Shown here one piece after another: positions 54,328 through 63,916 of a stretch of 64,000 bases of DNA. The position numbers and the translations under genes are program-made. The notes below the pieces were generated by a model. That model did not search any database. It worked only from the letters and a program-made list of their open reading frames with translations, and had not been told where the DNA came from. Where the stretch lies: assembly GCF_000631985.1 (NCBI RefSeq), contig NZ_JFYN01000001.1, positions 725,908-789,907 of the forward strand, read 5' to 3'. Numbering within the stretch: position 1 is the first letter of the stretch; each line of letters opens with the position of its first letter. This stretch comes from Pseudomonas sp. RIT288. GTDB taxonomy: Bacteria > Pseudomonadota > Gammaproteobacteria > Pseudomonadales > Pseudomonadaceae.

Positions 54328-55217
54328 TCCGTCTGGCGCAGCTCATTCCTGAGCCATTGCGCCAGTTGCCGGGCGCGTCCATCTGCGGCGCGCTTGGGTA
54401 GCCACAACGCCAGTTGCGCCGGGGTTTCGCAAAAGCCCCACGGCGCAACCAGGCGACCGGCCTTCAAGTCTTCGGTCACCAGCGGCTCTGGCGCGATTGC
54501 TACGCCGAGTCCGGCCACTGCGGCTTCCAGCAGATAATACAAATGCTCAAAACCTTGCCCCAACTTCAACGCATTGGCGTCGAGGTGGTTTTGCCGTGCC
54601 CAACTCGGCCACGCCTGCGGGCGCGACGTGGTGTGCAGCAGCGGCTCGCTGAGCAAGGCTGACGCCGGCGCTGCTTGCAGGCGTTGATTCCCGATGAACA
54701 GTGGACTCATCACCGGGCCGATGCGTTCTGCGGCCAGTTCGTAGACCTGCATGTCTGCCGGCCATGGCGGCTCGGCGAACAGCAGCAAGGCGTCAAGTCC
54801 GGGGCGACGGGGGTCGAGATCGCCTTCACCCGCTGACAGGTGCAGACGCAAGTCCGGCAGATCGGCGTTGAGCCGCCCCAGGCGTGGGATGAACCAGCGC
54901 GCCAACAGACTGCCGGAGCAGCCGAGCACGAACGGCGCGTCAGCGGTGCTTTGCGTCAGCTCGGCACACACACTGCGCAAGCGATCAAAGGCCTCACCGC
55001 TGGCGTCTCGCAGACGAATACCGGCATCTGTGAGTTTCAAGCCGCGACCGTCCTTGACGAACAGGCTCACGCCCAGATGCTCTTCTAGCACTTTGAGCTG
55101 GCGGCTGACTGCCCCGTGGGTGACGTGCAGCTGTTCGGCCGCCTGACTGACGCTGTTCAGCCGGGCGGTGGCTTCGAACGCGCGCAAAGCGTTCAGCGGG
55201 GGAAGGTCGTGGCTCAT
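54300..55217 (-). CDS. trpI: TrpI, LysR-type activator of trpBA
   Basis: 305 aa. N-terminal LysR helix-turn-helix ([39 protein letters not shown]) and a C-terminal effector domain. Divergent placement before trpB identifies it as TrpI, which in pseudomonads activates trpBA in response to indoleglycerol phosphate. The dyad at 55223-55241 lies directly upstream of its own start, as expected for an autoregulating LysR protein. Confidence 0.93.
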   Translation of the reverse strand: MSHDLPPLNALRAFEATARLNSVSQAAEQLHVTHGAVSRQLKVLEEHLGVSLFVKDGRGLKLTDAGIRLRDASGEAFDRLRSVCAELTQSTADAPFVLGCSGSLLARWFIPRLGRLNADLPDLRLHLSAGEGDLDPRRPGLDALLLFAEPPWPADMQVYELAAERIGPVMSPLFIGNQRLQAAPASALLSEPLLHTTSRPQAWPSWARQNHLDANALKLGQGFEHLYYLLEAAVAGLGVAIAPEPLVTEDLKAGRLVAPWGFCETPAQLALWLPKRAADGRARQLAQWLRNELRQTDHSPRLNSK

Positions 55218-55222
55218 GGTAT

Positions 55223-55241
55223 CTGTGAGTTTTCCTGACAG
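55223..55241. promoter_or_regulatory. candidate TrpI binding site
   Basis: CTGTGAG, five bases, CTGACAG: an imperfect dyad (6 of 7 positions) in the trpI-trpB divergent gap, upstream of the proposed trpB promoter. Confidence 0.45.
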
Positions 55242-55260
55242 GTTGTGGCGATCTTATCGG

Positions 55261-56563
<1,303 letters not shown>

Positions 56564-56564
<1 letters not shown>

Positions 56565-57376
56565 TGAGCCGCCTGCAAACCCGTTTTGCCGACCTCAAGC
56601 AACAGAATCGCGCCGCGCTGGTGACCTTCGTCACCGCCGGTGATCCGGACTACGACACCTCGCTGGCGATTCTCAAAGGTCTGCCGGGCGCTGGCGCCGA
56701 CGTGATCGAGCTGGGTATGCCGTTCACCGACCCGATGGCCGATGGTCCGGCGATTCAACTGGCCAACATCCGTGCCTTGGGCGCCAAGCAGAATCTGGCG
56801 AAAACCCTGCAGATGGTGCGCGAGTTCCGCGAAGGCAACAGCGACACGCCGCTGGTGCTGATGGGCTACTTCAACCCGATCCACATGTATGGCGTTGAGC
56901 GTTTTATCGCTGACGCCAAGGAAGCGGGCGTCGACGGTCTGATCGTGGTCGACATGCCGCCAGAGCACAACAATGAACTGTGTGACCCGGCACAGGCTGC
57001 AGGTCTGGACTTCATCCGCCTGACCACCCCGACCACTGATGATGCGCGTCTGCCGAAAGTGCTCAATGGCAGCTCGGGCTTCGTTTACTACGTGTCGGTG
57101 GCCGGTGTGACCGGTGCCGGTGCCGCGACTCTGGAGCATGTCGAAGAAGCGGTTACCCGTTTGCGTCGACACACTGATCTGCCGATCAGCATCGGTTTCG
57201 GTATCCGTACTCCGGAGCAGGCGGCGTCCATCGCCCGCTTGGCGGACGGGGTGGTGGTGGGGTCGGCACTGATCGATCACATCGCCAATGCGACCACGCC
57301 GGCCCAGGCTGTCGATGGTGTGCTGGGTCTGTGCAAAGCGCTGTCCGAAGGCGTGCGTCAGGCCCGCGTCAGCTGA
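56564..57376 (+). CDS. trpA: tryptophan synthase alpha subunit
   Basis: 270 aa. TIM barrel with the catalytic Glu in [16 protein letters not shown] and Asp in [10 protein letters not shown]. The phosphate loop is [10 protein letters not shown]. It cleaves indoleglycerol phosphate and channels indole to TrpB. It is coupled to trpB by TGATG and followed by a strong terminator. Confidence 0.98.
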
Positions 57377-57439
57377 AGGTAAAGTTCCTGATACAGAGGA
57401 ATTAGCGCTTCACACCACGGCCTAATTGAGCAAGACCGA

Positions 57440-57471
57440 GGGATTCAGAACCACGTTCTGAATCCCTTTTT
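57440..57471 (+). terminator. intrinsic terminator of trpBA
   Basis: GGGATTCAGAAC, loop CAC, GTTCTGAATCCC, then TTTTT: a 12-bp perfect stem 64 bp after the trpA stop. Confidence 0.92.
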
Positions 57472-57498
57472 GCTGTTGGTGCAGTGAGGAATGACCCG

Positions 57499-57939
57499 AT
57501 GAAAATGCCGAAACGTCTGATTGCCGGACTGGGCGTGCTGATGCTCAGCGCGACGCCGCTGCTGGCCAGCGCCGATCCACGCGATGATCATGACCACGGC
57601 GGCCCGCAGCAGGGCCACTACGATAACCGTGGTGACGATCACCGTGGCCCGCAGAACGACCACCGTGGCGGCCCGCCGCGCGACTTCGGCCCGGTACGCC
57701 AGACCATCCGCGACAATCACGGCTACTTTGTGCGCGGTGCACCGCCGCCACCGGGCATTCATCTGGAACGCGGTCGGCCGTTGCCGCACGGGTATTACGG
57801 CGAGCGACTGGACGGTCGGGCGCTGAGTCGTCTGCCGGTGTATCCGGGCTATGAGTGGCGCCGCGCTGGGGGCGATATCGTGCTGATCGCGGTGGGTACC
57901 GGAATCGTTTACGAAATTCTGGATGGTGTTTTGTACTGA
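57499..57939 (+). CDS. RcnB/CigR-like periplasmic protein
   Basis: 146 aa. The signal peptide ends near LLASADP. A His/Asp/Gly-rich low-complexity stretch (DDHDHGGPQQG, then DDHRGPQNDHRGG) is followed by a C-terminal domain RPLPHGYYGERLDG and a final hydrophobic segment DIVLIAVGTGIVYEI. This matches RcnB/CigR-type proteins, some of which affect metal homeostasis or virulence. GAGGA precedes the ATG at 57499; an in-frame GTG at 57484 is less likely. Function here is unknown. Confidence 0.78.
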   Translation: MKMPKRLIAGLGVLMLSATPLLASADPRDDHDHGGPQQGHYDNRGDDHRGPQNDHRGGPPRDFGPVRQTIRDNHGYFVRGAPPPPGIHLERGRPLPHGYYGERLDGRALSRLPVYPGYEWRRAGGDIVLIAVGTGIVYEILDGVLY

Positions 57940-57952
57940 TTTACAGGCAATA

Positions 57953-58021
57953 AAAAGATCGCAGCCTGCGCCAGCTCCTACATCTATCCCTGTAGGAGCT
58001 GGCGCAGGCTGCGATCTTTTG
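57953..58021. repeat. REP-type inverted repeat (GATCGCAGCC family)
   Basis: Near-perfect 30-bp arms at 57953-57983 and 57991-58020 (GATCGCAGCCTGCGCCAGCT and complement), between the convergent RcnB-like and DUF4105 genes. Confidence 0.88.
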
Positions 58022-58024
58022 CTT

Positions 58025-59986
58025 TCAGGGCAACTCCAGTCCGCCGGACGCCTTGTGCAATTTGCGCAAATGCTCGCCGATCTGCTTCACGTTGGCTTCG
58101 CTGGCGGCAATTTCGGCCGCTCGCTTGGGCTCCAGCAACTTGCGCACTTCCTTGTCCAGATCGCCGCTCAGCGCCAGCAGCTGTTTCTGGCGTTGGGCGC
58201 TTTCGTCCTGCAGGCGCTTGAACTCGCTCGGTTGCGGCAGCCCGTAGCCACGGCTGTCGAGCAGTTCCGCCGGGCGACTGAGGAAGCCACTGTTGGCGAG
58301 AATTTCCTGCAGGGTGGCGTTGGCCTTGTCCATTCCACCGTTTTCCAGCTCGCGAGCGCCGAGGTAGCGCTGCTTGACTTCGTCCTGGGCCAGCAACAAC
58401 TGGCGGCGATAGCTCGCCTGTTCCAGCAGCAGCAACGCTGCGCTGGTGCGCAGGTCTGCACGTTCGAACCACTGCCGGCGTTCTTCGGCAGACAGCGATA
58501 GCCAGTCCTCGACGGTGGTCTGTTTGATCGGCAGCTGCTTCTTCAAAACATCGAACATCGCCTGATAGCGATCGCGGAACGAGTCGAAGCGATAGCCCAG
58601 GCGCAAGGCTTCCTTGGGATTGTCGAGCACGCTGGTGTCGGCCAGGCCACGGCCTTTGAGCACTTCAAGCAAACCGTTGGGCATGATGCTGTCCAGGCCA
58701 ACCAGTTGCTTGTTATTGCTGCCGCTGCGTAACAGCTTGAGGCTTTCCACGGCGCAGTTGTTGGAGAGGAAGAAGTAGTTGCCGTCGTAACTCCAGTGCA
58801 TCTCGGCGGCGTGCTCGACCACTTCTTCAATCTCGCTGCGTGACAGGTTCAGCGGCACTGAAGCGAGGCTGCGCAGTTCGGTCTTGGTGTACTCATCGAT
58901 CACTTGGGCCAGTGGCAGCACGAACAGCCGCGACGGGTACTTGCCGACCAGACCGTCCCAACTCGACAGCTGCACATCACCGACAAAGGCGCGGTAGGAC
59001 AGCACCAGATGCTGGTCGAGGTCGAGCCGGCAATCCGGGCCCCGTGGTCGCCCCGGTGCGCAGATCACCAGGCGCAACATGCTGTGACCCCAGCGGCTGA
59101 CCCAATTCTGGTTGGCTTCGGCCAGTAGATAATCGACGGCATACACCCGCTCCGGGTCGACCTGGCCCAAGGGCTGTTTGGCGAAGTCGTTGCCGGCGTT
59201 GAGAAAGGCGAAAGTATTGCTGCAGGTGTCCTTGGCCGGTGGTGCCCAGCCGAAGCGCTCCTTGTAGTAACGATAGAGCGCCGGGCGACGGCAGGCGTAG
59301 CTCGGGTCGAGGAGGAAATACTCCATGTTGACCGCGACAAACTCTTTCGGACTGGAAATTTCGTACAGGTCCGGGCTGCGGGCTACCTGACGGTTGTGTT
59401 GTTCACGCTCGCCGCGGCGGCCGACGTACTGTTGCCAACCGGCGAGGTCGAGCAGACGCGGGTCATCGCTGAGGGTGAAGCGTCGCTCAGTCTGGCCACG
59501 GCACTCATCGGGAATGCCGATCAGGCCAGCGCTGTTGCTGCGGCGAGTGCAGCGCTGGATCAGCGTGCGCTCGGCAGCGGGCCACAGGCGTGCGCGATCA
59601 TAAATGTGGGTGAGTTCGTGCAGCACCGTTGCCAGCAGTTCCTGGCGCACCGTGCCGTGGGGGCGATTGGTTTTCTCGTTGGCCGCGCTGCCGTCGGTGA
59701 GGCCGGCGAGCAGTTTGCGGTTCAGGTCGAGTTCCGCGACCAGCGTCGCCTGGCCGTAGGCGTTACCGGGCATGTCGTCGGTCCAGCCGACATCGATACG
59801 CCGGTCCAACTGTTCGACGAAGCTGGGTGGCAACTTGTGCAAGGCTTCATCGAGCAGCGCCCGGCTGGCCTGCTGCTGGGCGGGGCTCAGGCCGTCGGTC
59901 TTGAGCCGCAATTGCAGGCTGGCGTGGGCGCTGTTGCCAAGCAGCAACAACGCCCCGGCCAGCAGCCAGGTGCCGAGTGACTTCAC
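58025..59986 (-). CDS. DUF4105 protein with metallopeptidase-like and papain-like motifs
   Basis: 653 aa from a GTG start that overlaps the stop of the preceding DUF2388 gene (GTGA). A signal peptide ends near NSAHA. The N-terminal region has HELTH (123-127) and, about 95 residues later, SPKEFVAVNMEYF, matching a gluzincin-style HExxH...E metal site. The central part has RWGHSMLRL (His301) and later FFLSNNCAVESLKLL (Cys411), the His-then-NC order of permuted NlpC/P60/LRAT-like hydrolases. The C-terminal 200 residues are helical. DUF4105 has no established function. A cell-envelope hydrolase is a reasonable inference. Confidence 0.82.
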   Translation of the reverse strand: MKSLGTWLLAGALLLLGNSAHASLQLRLKTDGLSPAQQQASRALLDEALHKLPPSFVEQLDRRIDVGWTDDMPGNAYGQATLVAELDLNRKLLAGLTDGSAANEKTNRPHGTVRQELLATVLHELTHIYDRARLWPAAERTLIQRCTRRSNSAGLIGIPDECRGQTERRFTLSDDPRLLDLAGWQQYVGRRGEREQHNRQVARSPDLYEISSPKEFVAVNMEYFLLDPSYACRRPALYRYYKERFGWAPPAKDTCSNTFAFLNAGNDFAKQPLGQVDPERVYAVDYLLAEANQNWVSRWGHSMLRLVICAPGRPRGPDCRLDLDQHLVLSYRAFVGDVQLSSWDGLVGKYPSRLFVLPLAQVIDEYTKTELRSLASVPLNLSRSEIEEVVEHAAEMHWSYDGNYFFLSNNCAVESLKLLRSGSNNKQLVGLDSIMPNGLLEVLKGRGLADTSVLDNPKEALRLGYRFDSFRDRYQAMFDVLKKQLPIKQTTVEDWLSLSAEERRQWFERADLRTSAALLLLEQASYRRQLLLAQDEVKQRYLGARELENGGMDKANATLQEILANSGFLSRPAELLDSRGYGLPQPSEFKRLQDESAQRQKQLLALSGDLDKEVRKLLEPKRAAEIAASEANVKQIGEHLRKLHKASGGLELP

Positions 59987-60303
59987 AGGGCGAGGATGGC
60001 TTCGGCGAGCACCTGATCACTGGCGTCACGGGCTTCCGGCACGCGCGTGCGCAAGGTATTGAGCGCAGCCTCCAGGTGCGCACCACGGATATCGCCATTG
60101 CTGGCGACGAAGCTGGCCGCATCGTCGTGGGCTTCGCGGATGATTTTCGAATCGCGAATCGACGTGGTGGTATCAGAGGTGAAATCGATGGTGCGCTGGG
60201 AGGCACGAACGATGATGTTACTGGTGGCTACCAGGGTGTGCGCCTGGGCCATGTCGGCCAACAAAAACAGGCCAAGGGCGGCAGCAATCAGCGGGCTACG
60301 CAT
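59983..60303 (-). CDS. DUF2388 periplasmic protein, copy 1
   Basis: 106 aa. A signal peptide (cut after MAQAH) is followed by the DUF2388 core HDDAASFVASNGDIRG and LEAALNTLR. Its TGA overlaps the GTG start of the DUF4105 gene by four bases, so the two are translationally coupled. Function is unknown. Confidence 0.88.
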   Translation of the reverse strand: MRSPLIAAALGLFLLADMAQAHTLVATSNIIVRASQRTIDFTSDTTTSIRDSKIIREAHDDAASFVASNGDIRGAHLEAALNTLRTRVPEARDASDQVLAEAILAL

Positions 60304-60345
60304 GGAACGACTCCGGAGGGCAATGATGACTAGGGATCAGGATAA

Positions 60346-60651
60346 CTATTGGACGAGAATTGCCTGTGCCAGTTCAAGGTCGCCTGCATGAAGTTTTGGT
60401 CGGGTCTTGCGCAGATAATGCAGTGCGGATTCGAGCTGTGCGCCGCGCAATTGACCGTCACTGGCAACAAACGCCGCCGCATCGTCGTGAGCGGCGATGA
60501 TCAGTTTACGGTCGAATGGCGCCGAAGACACCATTCCGGTGGCCCAGACCGTCACCACGGTGTTTTGCGTGGAGACATCAAAAGCATCGACCGAGGTTGC
60601 CCAGAAGGCACTGATCAACAAAGAAGGGAACAGCAGTCTGAATAAACGCAT
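60346..60651 (-). CDS. DUF2388 periplasmic protein, copy 2
   Basis: 101 aa. A signal peptide (cut near SVDAF) is followed by the core HDDAAAFVASDGQLRGAQLE. It lies 42 bp upstream of copy 1 on the same strand. It is less similar to copies 1 and 3 outside the core, so the array is not recent. Confidence 0.88.
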   Translation of the reverse strand: MRLFRLLFPSLLISAFWATSVDAFDVSTQNTVVTVWATGMVSSAPFDRKLIIAAHDDAAAFVASDGQLRGAQLESALHYLRKTRPKLHAGDLELAQAILVQ

Positions 60652-60758
60652 GGGGCTCGGTAACGGTTAACGAGCCCCAAGGCTAGCGCAAATCCCCGGG
60701 CCAGAGCCAGCGGCGAAACATCGGGACACGACTGGCGTGTCCCTTCGGCAACGGCGGA

Positions 60759-61076
60759 TCAGATCGCCAGGATGGCTTGCGCGAGTTGGAAGTCGGTCGC
60801 GTTCAATTGCGGTGCCTGATGGCGGATCAGGTCCAGGGCACTTTCCAGTTTCACGCCGCGGATCTGGCCTTCGCTGGCGACGAAGCTGGCCGCATCGTCA
60901 CGGGCAGCGATCACGACTTTGTTGTCACGCAGCGAAGAGCTGACGTCGGAAGTGGCATCCGAAGAGGACTTCAGCGCGCCAACCACGGCGTCGGTGGTCA
61001 CGATGAAGCTGGAAGCACTGGCGTTGGCAGCCACGGCGAGCAAGGCGGCAGCGCTGAGCAAGCGAAGACGGGACAT
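60759..61076 (-). CDS. DUF2388 periplasmic protein, copy 3
   Basis: 105 aa. A signal peptide (cut after ANASA) is followed by the core RDDAASFVASEGQIRGVKLE. First of the three tandem copies in transcription order, 107 bp before copy 2. All three end in a similar LAxAIL tail. Confidence 0.88.
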   Translation of the reverse strand: MSRLRLLSAAALLAVAANASASSFIVTTDAVVGALKSSSDATSDVSSSLRDNKVVIAARDDAASFVASEGQIRGVKLESALDLIRHQAPQLNATDFQLAQAILAI

Positions 61077-61210
61077 GGAGTATCTCCTGAAAGTAAACCG
61101 TATTGAGAGGTGGCTTGTGTCTGATGAGTCAGACGCGAGTTACAGAAGATTCGCCACGTTCTGGCGTGGATATTAGGCCTGTCTGCGGAGTTCGGACAGT
61201 GGGCAGAATG

Positions 61211-61418
61211 CTGGCGCCAGAAGGGTTTCTCCAGTTCGTTCAGCCGATCGGCGTGGCTGAGGCCCGGATCCGCGAGATCGCGGTGATCCAGCTGAGCCAG
61301 CAGGCGCCGCGTTCTGGTGCGCTCCAATCCTTGCCATAAGCCCGCAGCAGGCGTCGCAGCGGGGGTGATGAGCGAGCGGTTGGATCGGAATTGCGGAAAC
61401 ATCCTGTAAGTCTTTCAT
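61211..61418 (-). pseudogene. broken DUF1127 gene (frameshift and stop loss)
   Basis: A reading frame from 61402 encodes a DUF1127 core, RTRRLLAQLDHRDLADPGLS to ELEKPFWR, where the family normally ends. Here the next codon is CAG (61211-61213), one transition from TAG, and the frame runs on into the DUF2388 gene. The good ribosome site (AAGGA) serves an ATG at 61418 in a different frame, with a TGA directly blocking the domain frame upstream. The gene has therefore probably suffered an N-terminal frameshift and lost its stop. A weakly started extended protein from 61402 cannot be excluded. Confidence 0.6.
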
Positions 61419-61672
61419 AGCGTTTTCCTTAAGCCCAGATGGGTTAAGGACAGGCTGCGCCCGATGCAGTTAATCAGGCAGATGCGCAGACGAAAAATTG
61501 TACTGGTTAAGATTCGAATTATTGAAAACTGTACCTGTTCTTCAAATAACCGGCTATACGGGGCTTTTGAACCCTGAAACGACAAGACCCGTCGCGGTTT
61601 CCCGCGACGGGTCTTGTTCGTTCAATTCGGGTTGCTGGCGGTGGGTCTAACGACCAGAGCCAGCGACGCTAC
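61419..61672. other. gap between the two DUF1127 genes
   Basis: It holds ACTGGTTAAG (61502-61511) and AAACTGTACCTGT (61526-61538), copies of the motifs that recur upstream of the second DUF1127 gene, then the hairpin at 61582-61617. No gene is supported. Confidence 0.5.
61582..61617. terminator. 16-bp perfect hairpin after intact DUF1127 gene
   Basis: ACAAGACCCGTCGCGG (61582-61597), loop TTTC, and its exact complement to 61617. There is no strong T-run. It is downstream of the DUF1127 gene at 61673 on the minus strand. Confidence 0.65.
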
Positions 61673-61888
61673 TTAGCGCCAGAACGGCTTGCTCAGCTCT
61701 TCGTAGCGTTGTGCTTCGCTGATACCGGCGTCAGCCAGCAGACGCGAATCCAGACGAGCCAGTTGGTGGCGGCTGGAGATGCGGCGCTGCCACAACATCA
61801 GGTTGGCGATAACGCGCAGAGGCAGGGAAACCTGGTTTTTTGCAGCTTTGTCTTCGAAGAACAGTTCGGAACTGAGTGTACGTTCCAT
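61673..61888 (-). CDS. DUF1127 small protein
   Basis: 71 aa. The C-terminal DUF1127 (YjiS-like) motif is LARLDSRLLADAGISEAQRYEELSKPFWR, here with the standard ending; only parts are quoted in this list. I chose the ATG at 61888 (MERTLSSEL), because GGAAGG lies nine bases upstream; the ATG at 61897 directly abuts that site. Small Arg-rich DUF1127 proteins have been linked to RNA turnover and phosphate or carbon metabolism in alphaproteobacteria; nothing specific is known here. Confidence 0.85.
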   Translation of the reverse strand: MERTLSSELFFEDKAAKNQVSLPLRVIANLMLWQRRISSRHQLARLDSRLLADAGISEAQRYEELSKPFWR

Positions 61889-61897
61889 GGTTGACAT

Positions 61898-62208
61898 CCT
61901 TCCGCTTGTGGCGGGATCAGGTAGTGGTTTAACTGGTGCCCATGATCCTCTCGTTTGCCTAGTCTCTCTAGATACAGTTCAACTGTATTGTGAGTGACCA
62001 GTTAACTGTTTATAGGGGGTGTACGGGTCAAAATTGAGCAAACTGTATCTGTCTGCACTTAACTGGTGCATTTTTGCTCAATCCTAGGCAGATGGTAGGA
62101 AAAAGCCGTAGGAAAACACCGGTACAATAGTACAGTTTTTTTCAGATGAGGCGGGGAAGAAAACCGCCGACACAAACTGTGTTTGCATCAGCGGTTTGAC
62201 TGTGTGAG
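61898..62208. other. AT-rich regulatory gap with repeated AACTGTA motifs
   Basis: 311 bp with no gene. It contains at least six related short motifs, listed as the next feature, and the promoter of the DUF1127 gene. Confidence 0.6.
61928..62137. promoter_or_regulatory. cluster of AACTGTA / TTAACTGG operator-like motifs
   Basis: Copies seen: TTTAACTGGTGCC (61928-61940), the palindrome ATACAGTTCAACTGTAT (61972-61988), CAGTTAACTG (61999-62008), AAACTGTATCTGT (62040-62052), CTTAACTGGTGCA (62058-62070) and GTACAGTT (62130-62137). Similar pairs precede the broken DUF1127 gene (61502-61538). The arrangement suggests cooperative binding of one regulator; MocR/GntR-type sites are a possibility. Confidence 0.5.
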
Positions 62209-63702
62209 TTACACCGCCAGCATATGCCCGGTTTCTTCCAGGTTTATGTGCCAGCTCAACGCTTCACGCAGAATGTGTGGGGTGTGGCCACCGATCTCGC
62301 AGGCTGCGGTGAAGTAGTCGTTCAGCGCCTGGCGATAGTCCGGGTGCACACAGTTGTCGATGATCACCTGGGCGCGTTCGCGTGGGGCCAGGCCGCGCAG
62401 GTCGGCCAGACCGATTTCGGTCACCAGGATGTCGACGTCATGCTCGGTGTGGTCAACGTGGCTGACCATCGGCACCACGCTGGAAATAGCGCCGCCCTTG
62501 GCGATCGATTTGGTCACGAACACCGCCAGGTGCGCGTTGCGCGCGAAGTCGCCCGAGCCACCAATGCCGTTCATCATCCGCGTGCCGCAGACGTGAGTGG
62601 AGTTGACGTTGCCGTAGATGTCGAATTCCAGCGCAGTGTTGATGCCGATGATGCCCAGACGACGCACCACTTCCGGGTGGTTGGAGATTTCCTGCGGACG
62701 CAGCACCAGTTTGTCCTTGTACTTCTCCAGATTGCCGAACACATCGCTGTTGCGCCGCTCCGACAATGTGATCGAGCTGCCCGAAGCGAAGCTCAGCTTG
62801 CCGGCGTCGATCAGGTCGAAGGTCGAGTCCTGCAGCACTTCGGAGTACATGGTCAGGTCTTCGAACGGCGAATCAATCAGACCGCACATCACCGCGTTGG
62901 CGATGTTGCCGATCCCGGCCTGCAACGGGCCGAGCTTGTTGGTCATGCGCCCGGCGTCGACTTCCTGCTTGAAGAAGGTGATCAGGTGCTCGGCGATGGC
63001 ATTGGTGTCGACATCCGGGGTCGACACCGTGGACGGCGAATCCGCCTGCTGGGTGATGACGATGGCGACAATCTTTTCCGGCGGGATCGGGATCGCGGTG
63101 CTGCCGATGCGATCGTCGACTTTCACCAGCGGGATCGGCGTGCGCGTCGGGCGATAGGTCGGGATATAGATGTCATGCAGGCCTTCGAGATTGGCGTTGT
63201 GCGCCAGGTTGATCTCGACGATCACCTGCTTGGCGAAAATCGCGAAGCTTGCCGAGTTGCCCACCGAGGTGGTCGGCACAATGTGGCCTTGCTCGGTGAT
63301 GGCCACGGCTTCGATCACCGCGATGTCCGGCAGCTTCAATTGCTGGTTGCGCAGTTGCTCGACGGTTTCCGACAGGTGTTGGTCGATGAACATCACTTCG
63401 CCGGCGTTGATTGCCTTGCGCAAGGTGCTGTCGACCTGGAACGGCATGCGCCGCGACAACACGCCGGCTTCGGTCAGTTGCTTGTCGAGGTCGTTGCCCA
63501 GGCTCGCGCCGGTCATCAGGCTGATCTTCAGCGGCGTGACCTTGGCTCGCTCGGCCAGTGCGTGAGGGACGGCTTTGGCTTCGCCCGCGCGGGTGAAGCC
63601 GCTCATGCCGACGGTCATCCCGTCTTCAATCAGCGCGGCGGCGTCGGCGGCGCTCATCACTTTATCCAACAACGAAGGCAGGCGAATACGGTCACGGTAC
63701 AT
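62209..63702 (-). CDS. acetyl-CoA hydrolase / succinyl-CoA:acetate CoA-transferase
   Basis: 497 aa. Class I CoA-transferase fold with GMSGFTRAGEAKAVP near the N terminus, LGPLQAGIGNIANAV, and the catalytic Glu in LTMYSEVLQD. This is the AarC/ScpC/acetyl-CoA hydrolase family. It exchanges CoA between succinyl- or acetyl-CoA and free acids, and could protect the CoA pool during acetate or propionate growth. The exact donor is uncertain. It stands alone between the DUF1127 region and pntB. Confidence 0.9.
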   Translation of the reverse strand: MYRDRIRLPSLLDKVMSAADAAALIEDGMTVGMSGFTRAGEAKAVPHALAERAKVTPLKISLMTGASLGNDLDKQLTEAGVLSRRMPFQVDSTLRKAINAGEVMFIDQHLSETVEQLRNQQLKLPDIAVIEAVAITEQGHIVPTTSVGNSASFAIFAKQVIVEINLAHNANLEGLHDIYIPTYRPTRTPIPLVKVDDRIGSTAIPIPPEKIVAIVITQQADSPSTVSTPDVDTNAIAEHLITFFKQEVDAGRMTNKLGPLQAGIGNIANAVMCGLIDSPFEDLTMYSEVLQDSTFDLIDAGKLSFASGSSITLSERRNSDVFGNLEKYKDKLVLRPQEISNHPEVVRRLGIIGINTALEFDIYGNVNSTHVCGTRMMNGIGGSGDFARNAHLAVFVTKSIAKGGAISSVVPMVSHVDHTEHDVDILVTEIGLADLRGLAPRERAQVIIDNCVHPDYRQALNDYFTAACEIGGHTPHILREALSWHINLEETGHMLAV

Positions 63703-63875
63703 GGATTATTTTCTCGGGAAGCGAGTAGCAGGATGCGCAGTCTAGTGAATTTCGCGGGCGCCTGTCCCGCTACCAAGGTCGCAAACGAGGCGTCTATTTA
63801 GCGGGTTTCAAGTAAAACACCGTTACTGGATCTGCAACAACGTGGCAAATTGTCCGAAGGTTTGCGCAAACGAAA

Positions 63876-63897
63876 ACGCCCCGACAAGTCGGGGCGT
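63876..63897 (-). terminator. intrinsic terminator of pntB
   Basis: ACGCCCCGAC, AA, GTCGGGGCGT, then TTTT on the minus strand, 19 bp after the pntB stop. Confidence 0.85.
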
Positions 63898-63916
63898 CCG
63901 GTACTGCAGCGGGGAA

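Noticed and set aside
61173..61418. 81-codon frame with the good ribosome site at 61418
   Set aside because: It has the start signal but its protein is a frame-shifted reading of the DUF1127 core; better explained as part of the broken gene.
62224..63801. 525-codon open frame antisense to the CoA-transferase
   Set aside because: The transferase frame has the catalytic Glu and family motifs; the antisense frame has none.
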